Source of the DNA: Triticum aestivum
Taxonomy: Eukaryota > Streptophyta > Magnoliopsida > Poales > Poaceae
Direction: 5' to 3'
Length of the DNA stretch: 64,000 nt
NCBI RefSeq assembly: GCF_018294505.1
Contig: NC_057794.1
Location: 188,017,716 to 188,081,715 of the forward strand
Shown here: one piece after another, positions 56,137 through 64,000 of the stretch
How positions within the stretch are numbered: position 1 is the stretch's first letter
How the letters are laid out: every line of letters starts with the position of its first letter
Translations under genes and position numbers: made by a program
Notes under the pieces: generated by a model
Told to the model about the DNA's origin: nothing
Databases searched by the model: none
What the model saw: only the letters and a program-made list of their open reading frames with translations

Positions 56137-57426
56137 TCAGGTGTAGTATGGCCGAAGTTGAGCAATGTTCCACGGCCGTCGGGTCTCTTCCTCTGACTTA
56201 TGTGAGTCTTTGTGCTCTCGAACATCAATGAGGTAATATGACCCGTTGTTTAAGTTCTTACTGACCACAAAAGGTCCTTCCCAAGGCGGGGATAACTTAT
56301 GTGCATCTGACAGATCCTGGATGAGCCGAAGCACCAAGTCGCCTTCCTAAAAAGTCCTGGACTTAACCCGGCGGCTGTTATAACGACGCATGTCCTGTTG
56401 ATAAATTGCTGACCGGGCCGCTGCTAAGTCTCTTTCTTCATCCAACAAGTCAAGTGCATCCTGTCTGGTTTGTTCATTATTAGCTTCAACATAAGTCGCC
56501 ACATGGGGCGAGTCATGACGGATGTCACTAGGCAATACTGCTTCTGCTCCATAAACCATGAAGGAAGGTGTGTAACCCGTAGACCTATTGGGCGTAGTGT
56601 TGATACTCCATAACACCGAGGGTAATTCCTCTACCCAACAACCCGGCCTTCGCTGTAAAGGAACCATAAGCCGGGGTTTGAGCCCTTTCAAGATTTCCTG
56701 ATTAGCTCTCTCACATTGACCATTGGATTGAGGATGAGCTACAGAAGAAACATCAAGCTGGATGTGTTCTCGTTGACAAAACTCTTCCATAGCCCCTTGG
56801 GACAGATTTGTGCCATTGTTAGTGATAATACTGTGTGGAAAACCGAAACAGAAAATCACTTTTTTCATGAACTAAACCTCCGTGGCTGCGTCACATTTAC
56901 TCACAGGCTCCACCTCAACCCACTTGGTGAACTTATTAACTGCCACCAGGAGATGTGTCTTTTTATCCTTAGACCTTTCGAAAGGTCCCACCATGTCAAG
57001 CCCCTAGACCGCAAACGGCCAAGTGATTGGAATCATCCAGAGCTCTTGAGCCGAAACATGCGCTCGTCATGCAAATTTTTGACATCCATCACATCTACTA
57101 ACAATATCTTCTGCATCAGCGTGAGCCGTCAACCAGTAAAAACCGTGACGAAACGCCTTGGCCACTAAAGATTTTGACCCGGCGTGATAACCACAATCGC
57201 CTTCATGGATCTCATGAAGGATTTCTTGACCTTCTTCGGGGGAAACACATCGCTGAAATGCTCCGGAAACACTGCGATGATATAACTCTCCATCTAAAAT
57301 CATCATGGACGTAGATCGCCGGTTTACCTGTCGAGCCAGGGTCTCATCCGCTGGCAACTCTCCCCGGGTCATGTAAGCCAAGAACGGCACCGTCCAATCT
57401 GGGATGACATGAAGAGCCGCTACCAA
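56137..57426 (-). pseudogene. Tat integrase
   Basis: Minus strand, right to left. The zinc domain reads HEIHEGDCGYHAGSKSL and SRCDGCQKF (57250-57067). Between 57066 and 56869 the frame is broken but the core start is recognisable. The core then has FPHSIITNNGTNLSQGAMEE: the second catalytic Asp of the DDE triad is Asn here (AAC at about 56820). The Glu helix HPQSNGQCERANQE is intact. After VKSRTF a TAG (about 56346) separates the C-terminal domain (GDLVLR is cut; LSPPWEGPFVV and WNIAQLRPYYT remain). It would integrate cDNA, but this copy cannot. Confidence 0.85.
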
Positions 57427-57544
57427 CTGTGCCTCCGGGTCAGGAACAACTAAATCTTCTTCTGTGGGAAGTTGACAGAGGGGTTATATAAAACATCCAA
57501 AAAGGTGTTAGGTGGCACCGGCTTACGCTGAGACCCCAACCGGC

Positions 57545-57910
57545 TTAAAGAATCAATTGCTTCATTCTTTCGACGGTCAATGTGCTCCACTGATAACCTT
57601 CAAAAGGTCCTGCAACAGCATCAACCTCTCGGTGATAAGACACCATGAGAAGGTCCTTGGAATCCCACTTGCCAGATACTTGTTGAGCCACTAGATCCGA
57701 GTAGCCAAGACATCTGACCCGGCTCAAGCTCATCTCTTTTTCCACTCGAAGACCATGGAGAAAGGCTTCATACTCTGCTGCGTTGTTAGTGCAAGGAAAC
57801 ATCAACCATAACACATAACAAAATTTGTCACCTCGTGGGGAAATTAGCACGACTCCAGCCCCCGAGCCTTCCAACTGCCTGGACCCATCAAAATGAATAG
57901 TCCAATACAT
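57545..57910 (-). pseudogene. Second (archaeal-type) RNase H of the Tat element
   Basis: A clean 121-codon frame with the catalytic pattern YWTIHFDGSRQLEGSGAGVV (first Asp), NNAAEYEAFLHGL (Glu) and LGYSDLVAQQVSGKWD (second Asp). Its position between the first RNase H and integrase defines the Tat lineage. It is thought to have been acquired to replace the degraded original domain. It looks intact. Confidence 0.85.
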
Positions 57911-57916
57911 GTTGTC

Positions 57917-58315
57917 TCATTTCTCATCTGGCATCTGCATCTCTGTCCAGTCATTGATGAAGTCAACCAGGGGTTGAGATTTGATTGCAGTACGTGGAAC
58001 ATACTTCAACCCATGAGACTCAAGCTCAATTGCCCACTTGGCGACTCGCCCAGTGGCTTCTCTGTTTTGAATAATGTCTCCCAAAGGAGCAGAGCTAACC
58101 ACAATGATTGGATGTCCCTGAAAGTAATGCTTAAGCTTCCGGCTTGCCATGAACACCCCATATACAAGCTTCTACCAATGTGGATATCGTTGCTTAGATT
58201 CAATTAGCACTTCACTGACATAATAAATCGGCCGTTGAACCGGATGCTCTTTGCCAGCCTCCTTGCGCTCTACCACAATAGCCACATTAACAGCTCGTGA
58301 GTTGGCAGCCACGTA
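57917..58315 (-). pseudogene. First RNase H of the Tat element, degraded
   Basis: Fragments in the RNase H order follow RT: a VNVAIVVERKEAG segment near 58285, KLKHYFQGHPIIVVSSAPLG and GRVAKWAIELESHG, ending at DFINDWTEMQMPDEK before a stop. The catalytic acidic residues expected in the DH/DA positions are not recognisable, as is usual for Tat elements whose activity resides in the second domain. Confidence 0.7.
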
Positions 58316-59220
58316 TCACAATAGCGGCTCTTTCTCAATTGGAGCAGCCAGGACTGGCGGCTCAACAAGCTGTGTCTTTAGATCCTCAAAAGCAGCGTTC
58401 GCAGCATCGCTCCAAACAAAAGCGTCTATTTTCTTCATCATCTGATACAGAGGCATTGCCTTTTCCCCTAACCGGCTTATGAACCGGCTCAAAGCAGCAA
58501 CTCGACCCACCAGCCGCTGGACATCATTTATGCATGTTGGTTTAGCTAGGGATGTAATTGCCTTGATTTTCTCCGGGTTAGCTTCAATGCCTCGGTTGGA
58601 CACCGAAAAACCCAAAAGCTTGCCGACTGGGACTCCAAAAACACACTTCGCCGGGTTAAGCATCATCTTGTAGACCCGGAGATTATCAAAAGTCTCTTTC
58701 AGATCTGTGATCAAGCTTTCCTCTTTCCTGGATTTCACCACTATGTCATCCACATAAGCATGAACATTACGCCCAATCTGATCGTGAAGACAATTCTGCA
58801 CACACCGCTGGTAAGTCGCCTGGGCACTCTTAAGCCCGAAAGGCATGGAAACATAGCAGAAAGCTCCAAAGGGAGTAATAAAAGCTGTCTTCTCCTGATT
58901 TTGACCGCCATCTTAATCTGATGATAACCGGAATAAGCATCCAAGAAACTCAAACGTGTGCAACCCGCAGTAGCATCAATGATCTGATCAATACGAGGAG
59001 AGCAAAAGGATCAGCCGTACAAGCTTTGTTCAGATCGGTGTAATCTACACACATACGCCAGGTGCCATTCTTTTTGAGGACAAGCACTGGGATAGCTAGC
59101 CACTCCGGGTGAAAGACTTCCACAATGAACCCGGCTGCTAAGAGCCGGGCCACCTCTTCTCCAATGGCCTTGCGTCTTTCTTCATTGAACCATCGGAGAA
59201 ACTATCTGATAGGTTTGAAC
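58316..59220 (-). pseudogene. Tat reverse transcriptase
   Basis: From right to left: RRKAIGEEVARLLAAGFIVE, VLVLKKNGTWRMCVDYTDLN, then a broken stretch (59000-58960 and 58910-58850, frameshifted) with MSFLDAYSGYHQIKM in between, MPFGLKSAQATYQRCVQ and the catalytic box AYVDDIVVKS (about 58755). The thumb has LGFSVSNRGIEANPEKI. At least two frameshifts interrupt it; the YVDD residues remain. Confidence 0.85.
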
Positions 59221-59369
59221 TTTGGATCAATACTAAGAGTGTGCTCAGCGAGTTCCCTCGGGACACCTCGCATGTCTAAAGGTTTCCATGCAAAGATGTC
59301 CCGGTTCTCAGGGATGAACTTGATGAACACGCTTTCCTATTTTGGATCCAAGTTTGCGCTGATGATGAA

Positions 59370-60020
59370 CTATTTGGATGAGTCGCCAGGCACAAAGTCA
59401 ACCATCTTAGTGTCATCAGCTGATTTGAATTTCAACACCGGCTCATGCTCTGTTGTGGGGTTTTTTAATGACGTCATGTCCGCCGGGTCAACATGATCTT
59501 TGTAAAACTTTAACTCGTTTGTTGCACAGACAGATTCCGCATAGGTAGCATCACCTTCTTCACACTCCAAAGCAATCTTCATGCTCCCATGTACCGTAAT
59601 GGTACCCTTATGACCCGGCATCTTGAGCTACAAATACATATAACAAGGCCGAGCCATGAACTTGGCATAAGTCGGCCGCCCAAACAGAGCATGATATGGG
59701 CTTTTGATCTTAACCACCTCAAAGGTTAATTTCTCCGCTCTGGAGTCATATTCATCCCCAAAAGCTACTTCTAACTCAATCTTACCAACTAGGTATGCCG
59801 ACTTACCAGGTACCACACCGTGAAAAACAGTGTTGGACTGTTTAAGATTTTTGTCAGTCAATCCCATCCGGCGGAACGTCTCATAGTAGAGGATGTTGAT
59901 GCTGCTGCCTCCGTCCATGAGTACCTTAGTAAACTTGTATCCACCAACCTGAGGTGCCACTACCAAAGCCAAGTGACCCCGGTTATCAACCCGGGGCGGG
60001 TGATCCTCTCGGCTCCACAC
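59370..60020 (-). pseudogene. Tat protease and linker
   Basis: The frame 60020-59628 contains the protease loop VLMDGGSSINILYYETFRRM and later HALFGRPTYAKFMA, the second protease block, then a stop (59628). Directly downstream in the same orientation 59621-59370 gives the linker (MPGHKGTITVHGS, CEEGDATYAE). The active-site Asp is present. Confidence 0.8.
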
Positions 60021-60145
60021 AATAGGCTGCTCTGACCATCGTAGATAATGTGGAACCGCCGGCTCAACAACATTGACGGCTCTCTTGTGAAGTTTCTTGT
60101 CCCTTTTACATAAGCTGGTGGTAAATACATGATATTGCCCACTAC

Positions 60146-62577
60146 TCAGCTGCTTCGGGTTGCTCTGATAACCGGATTGCTACTGCTGATTACCCTGGCC
60201 GGGTTGCTGATTATATCCTCCTTGGTGACCAGTATAACCTTAACCGTGAAAACCTCCTCGGCCTGAACCGGCTCCCAGGCCCTGAAAGCAGCCTCCACCT
60301 GAACCGCCACCTGGGCCATGACCCCCATCAAACGTATTTGAATTTTTAAATGTCTTCATGATCGTGCAATCTTTCCACAGGTGAGTGGCTGGTTTCTCCC
60401 GGGTGCCGTGCTTTGGACAAGGTTCATTCAACAACTGCTCCAGGGTGGGGCCTGACCCGCCCGATCGAGGGGGCTGTCTGCCCTTGCACCATTGATTACC
60501 ACCCTGTGCATTAGTATTAGCAACAAACTCATCAGCCTTATGTTTATTACCTCCCTGATTTGCCGGGTTATGCTGGTGACCCTTGCCGTTGCTGTTCTTC
60601 TTTCCCTTTGTTGCCTTTTCTTCATCAGACACCGAGTCCTTGGTGGTATCAGAATAAGCATACTTGACGGGAGCCGCCATCAATGTTCCCATGTCATTAC
60701 AGTCACGTTTGACCCGCCCCAGCTTGTGCTTTAGGGGTTCAAAATGGCAATTCTTCTCCAACATTAAAAACCGCTGAGCCAGCATCCATCTTATCACATG
60801 AATGTATTATCTCTTTGACCCGGCGCACCCAATGGGTTGTGGATTCACCATCCTCTTGCTTACAATTGGTCAGGTCCACAATCGACATAGGCTGCTTACA
60901 TGTATCCTTCAAGTTCTGGATGAATGGGGTTTCAACTCTGCCCATGAGCCGATATAATTGGGTGGCAATCCCTTTAACCAAGTACGGGTTGTTCCATCCA
61001 ACATCATAGTAAAATACTTGGCCATTGCAGCGTCGCTAACCTCCAATAGTTCCATAGCCATCTCATAACTCTCAATCCAAGCCCTCGGCTGTAGGTCAGC
61101 CGTGTAATTAGGCACCTTACGAGGCCCCTTGAAGTCCTTTGGCAACCGCTCATTGCGTATGGCCGGCACCAAGCAAGGCACACCTCTGGTTCTTGTGGCT
61201 ACTCCTGCCTCAACCGAGGTTGCTGGATAAGCCGGAAAGGTTTGATGAGCCGCCTGCTCTGCCTCCATTTGAGCCGCTCGTTCCGCCTCTTGACGAATCC
61301 TCTCTTGATCCGCTAAATTAAGGGCTCCAGCCAGCACCGGCTCATGCCTATATGGCCGGTTGTGGCGCTGAGCATTACTTGACATCTCCGCAGACTCCAT
61401 GTGCCTATTGTAACTCGGGCTCTGGCTTGGGCGAGGAGTTGAATGGATCATGTCTCGACTGTAGGAGTATGCATCCTGCTGGGCCAGAGCTGTTTGATGT
61501 AGTTCTCTTACCCTCCAAGTTTCAATTGCTGCTGGCGAGTCGCCTTCCATTGGGAGAGCCGCCAAACGAGCCGATGCTGCGATGAGGTTTTCCAGAGGGT
61601 TGGAGAAGTGACCTGGAGGTGTTGGCACATAATGAGGAGGAGCTGCGTTTATACGAGGTGGCTCCATGGCGCGTGGTTGAACTGGTGCACCGAGTGTCGT
61701 AACCCGGTTTGCCTCCGGCGGGTTGCTCCCCCCAGCCCCGGGTGTATGGAACAGGTTCCTCGAATCCAGCGTTAGAGGTAGGCATGACTGAGTTTTCTAA
61801 TGCCTCCTCCTCAAGACTTCGATCGATGCGTTAAGATCCACCGAGAGCAGGAAAGTTTCTGCTTGAAGCTGTTGAGCGCGAGCTTCCAAAGCTGCTCGTT
61901 CTGGTGCCATCCGGGTCTCCTCCACTGCTAGATTTTCCTTGGCTCGCACCATCTCCTCACGCACGCATGCCACCTCTGCGTCGTGCTGGGCTTTATCCGC
62001 CGGCTCTACCACAGCGGTTAACAGAGTCGTCAGCTTATCCATGAGTTCCATTAAAATCTGAGCCGGGGGGCGCGCGGGGTCTCCTGATCTGGCTGCAGCC
62101 GACCCGGTAGCTGTTGCTATCGCTGTGGTAGAGTTCTATCCGGGCTGTGTGCCCGCCATGAAGACTCCGACCCAATTTGGCGGCTGAAAGTGGTCCGGAA
62201 TACTGCTGCCATCGGAACAACCCCCGATCATGCCGTCTTGTAACTGGTATAGAGAGTCCGTCTCACCTGTTGACGATGAAGTGTCAAAACAGACGACCGT
62301 CTCACCGCCCATTACCGATCCTTCAGAGTATTCCCCGCCGTGGATGCAGCCCACGAAGGCACGCTTCACGACAGATTGAACACGGGCGGTCCTTGCGCGT
62401 TGAGCCATTTTGATGAGGTCGGTGCGGACGTCCGGCTCAGGGCCTGACTCGCCGATCCGACCGATGAAGACGTGAATTCTGCCGAAGGGGACCCGGTACC
62501 TGTACTCGATTGAGCCGGCCTCAGGGCCCCAGCCTTCATCGTTGATGTAGAGCTTGCCACGATGACTCTTGGTCATC
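60146..62577 (-). pseudogene. Tat gag
   Basis: Translation probably starts at the ATG near 62577 (MTKSHRGKLYINDEGWG). The frame has a stop after GTQPG (about 62135), a coiled-coil segment (62051-61797, ARAQQLQAETFLL), a frameshift near 61800, the gag core (61667-60925: RNERLPKDFKGPRKVPNYTA, WLKGLPPNYIGSWAELK) and a further frameshift near 60925, followed by FIQNLKDTCKQPMSIVDLTN and a Gly-rich tail. A C-X2-HG-X9-H-X4-DC cluster (about 60418-60365, CPKHGTREKPATHLWKDC) takes the place of the zinc knuckle. The protein would form the particle; this copy is broken in at least four places. Confidence 0.8.
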
Positions 62578-62643
62578 CGGCCCACAGCGTATCCCTTGAG
62601 CCCTTTGAAGTTTCCCTTCAAGAACTCAAATCCACCGTGCGCT

Positions 62644-62662
62644 GGCCCCACGGTGGGCGCCA
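62644..62662 (-). promoter_or_regulatory. Primer-binding site of the Tat element
   Basis: On the minus strand TGGCGCCCACCGTGGGGCC begins two bases after the LTR end. This TGGCGCC-type site, different from the tRNA-Met site of the chromoviruses, is typical of Tat-lineage elements and fixes the direction of the element. Confidence 0.85.
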
Positions 62663-62664
62663 AC

Positions 62665-63175
62665 TGTCATGGAGTTGACACGGCAGATGTCCTAGAGCAA
62701 GGACTTAGTTATAGGGCCATCACACTAGGAAGCTTAAAGGGGTTAATCGGGACAAAGGACACGAGAGAGTTTTTATACTAGTTCGGCCCCTTACGATGAA
62801 GGTAAAAGCCTACATCTAGTTGGGATTGGTATTGCTGAGGTTTCAATCTCCAAGGGTCTCAATTCACCGACTTGGTTATCGATCTGGTTGTTTCTTGCCC
62901 TAAGCCGCCACCGGGTCATCCCCTTACATACACGGGTTGACGCCTGGCGGCCTACAGAGTCCTGTCCGGCTCATAAAACGTGTCCGGCTCGGTGACTTCT
63001 TTTACATGCCTTTCTCTATAAGCCTTTCTTTACATAAGTCGGTTTACAATATTGGGCCTTAAGCCTCCTTTGGGCTTATGCCTTTTTTAATACACTATCA
63101 CCTTGAATATTACTGGGCTTCTTTCCGTAACCCGCCATTGGGGTTGACCTGGCTCCTCCTAGGCGGGTCATACCT
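62665..63175 (-). repeat. 5' LTR of the Tat element (right copy), outer end truncated
   Basis: Matches 37642-38150 and breaks off at ggcgggtcatacct. The last 19 bases of the LTR (ggtagctatatccccaaca in the left copy) are missing and Helitron sequence follows directly, so the promoter-proximal end of the 5' LTR has been lost. Confidence 0.88.
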
Positions 63176-63364
63176 CTTGTATGAGTAGTTTATCTTCTAG
63201 GAGAAAAGGATGAACGAGGGAAGGCCTTATCTGCAAATGTGGAGAGGGGTGTGGGTCAATTATCATAGTTTCCTTCCTATCCATCAAATATAGATCAGAC
63301 ATCCTATATTGCAGGATGGCAGGCACACCATCATCACCAACTCTGCTTTTTATAAGAGTAGAGA
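63176..63364 (-). mobile_element. Helitron-like fragment 1 (right cluster)
   Basis: Ends (minus-strand start) TCTCTACTCTTATAAAA at 63364. The CTAG end is missing because the copy begins at the Tat LTR breakpoint. The body matches 10975-11190. Confidence 0.6.
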
Positions 63365-63373
63365 TAATAATAA

Positions 63374-63613
63374 CTAGCAAGAGCCCCATGAGTTGCATGG
63401 AACATCAAGATGCATTTATATGAGCTGTTTATCTCGTGGGAGACGAAGATGAACGAGGGAAGTCCTTACCTGCAAATGTGGAGAGGGGTGCAGGTATCTT
63501 TTTGCAAAATTGTCATAGTTTGCTTTCTATCCGTCAGATATAGATAGGACGGTCCATATTGCAGGATGGCAGGCGCACCATCATCACCAACTCAGTTTTT
63601 ATAAGAGTAGAGA
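63374..63613 (-). mobile_element. Helitron-like element 2 (right cluster), complete small copy
   Basis: 240 bases. On the minus strand it runs from TCTCTACTCTTATAAAAA (63613) to a hairpin-like tgagttgcatgg region and CTAG (63377-63374). It encodes nothing. Confidence 0.65.
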
Positions 63614-63657
63614 CTAGGAAGATGCCCGTGCATTGCACAGAACATCAAGATGCATTT
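63614..63657 (-). mobile_element. Helitron-like fragment 3, abutting copy 2 head to tail
   Basis: CTAG at 63614-63617 follows the TC end of copy 2 with no intervening base. The hairpin cgtgcattgcac is clear; the copy stops after about 44 bases at a run of T. Confidence 0.6.
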
Positions 63658-63977
63658 TTTTACAAAACACCTTTTGTGATTGACCCATGCAGGAGTAATC
63701 CCATGTGTAAAAACTAATGATATCTTAATTGCCCAAACTTCTTTTTTCAAAATGAATTGTCACTATTTATTTTTACTTTATGCTTTACAATGCACAATTC
63801 CATGATTCTTAAAATAGTTTTTTATAAAACTAATTGATTTTGAACTAGATGAACTATAAGAATTAAACGAACATCTACATCATGCATATATGACTCAAAG
63901 CATACATGCTATAGTGTGTTATTTATTCATAATTTGGTTACCAAATCTCATGCATGCAATGCACGTGTACCTTACTA
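63658..63977. other. AT-rich stretch without recognisable feature
   Basis: No reading frame, repeat or terminal structure is visible. Confidence 0.4.
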
Positions 63978-64000
63978 CTCCCTCCATTTCTAAATATTTG
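63978..64000. mobile_element. Start of a Stowaway MITE cut by the window end
   Basis: ctccctccatttctaaatat after TA (63976-63977) is the standard Stowaway terminus. Confidence 0.65.

Larger units (their letters stand above)
37642..63175 (-). mobile_element. Tat-lineage Ty3/gypsy retrotransposon, minus strand, with antisense gene and nested CRM copies
   Basis: LTRs of the same orientation lie at 37642-38169 and 62665-63175. The primer-binding site adjoins the right LTR on the minus strand, so transcription runs leftward. From right to left come gag, protease, RT, RNase H, a second RNase H and integrase. Two RNase H domains in this order and an extra antisense gene between pol and the 3' LTR are known traits of Tat-lineage elements (Retand/RIRE2 type). 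The interior 39411-53306 is enlarged by CRM-type insertion and duplication. Stops, frameshifts and a mutated integrase show that it is dead. The outer end of the right LTR is lost, so the target duplication cannot be tested. Confidence 0.88.

Overview
Organism and kind of sequence. This window looks like intergenic DNA of a large grass genome, most likely Triticeae (wheat, Aegilops or barley group). It is built almost entirely of nested transposable elements: Ty3/gypsy LTR retrotransposons of three lineages, a CACTA terminus, Stowaway-like MITEs, Helitron fragments and a solo LTR. I see no intact ordinary plant gene, no rRNA, tRNA or bacterial-type feature, and no CRISPR array. Family and lineage names come from protein motifs and terminal structure, not from a database search.

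Left part, 1-11350. A CACTA-type terminus at 814 opens into an array of GGCCCRTTAACGGCC-like subterminal repeats. Minus-strand exon remnants with good splice sites follow (2315-3329; probable duplicated pieces near 3.5 and 8.1 kb). A minisatellite of about 37 bp (4909-5174, resuming at 7386) is split by a solo LTR (5175-7385) whose own promoter half is tandemly duplicated. Two small MITEs, a degenerate GC-rich repeat array (8.8-9.5 kb), a CT/CA microsatellite and two Helitron fragments complete this part.

Middle, 11351-36576. A small Stowaway-like MITE is split by a 25 kb chromovirus-type element (element 1, 11396-36454, LTRs about 4.3 kb, target-site duplication tcaag). Element 1 is in turn split by a 13 kb Tekay/Del-like gypsy element (element 2, 18913-31966, LTRs about 4.2 kb, target-site duplication gagct/gagcc). 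Both are dead: element 1 has lost most of pol, and element 2 has stops, frameshifts and a deletion that fuses integrase to the middle of the 3' LTR.

Right part, 36577-64000. After a SINE-like patch, a MITE and a short coding-like fragment comes a Tat-lineage gypsy element on the minus strand (37642-63175). Its gag, protease, RT, RNase H, second RNase H and integrase run leftward from 62577 to 56137. On the opposite strand, between pol and the 3' LTR, lies a spliced antisense gene (TATA box near 38426, 5' UTR intron, at least six further exons, stop at 54938). A CRM-type chromovirus inserted in exon 2 of that antisense gene. The CRM element plus 1.8 kb of host sequence was then reiterated, giving a solo LTR, a nearly complete CRM copy with a truncated 5' LTR, a second host copy, a CRM 5' fragment and a third partial host copy. 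This multistep rearrangement and the antisense gene are the most interesting features. Helitron fragments joined head to tail and the start of another MITE close the window.
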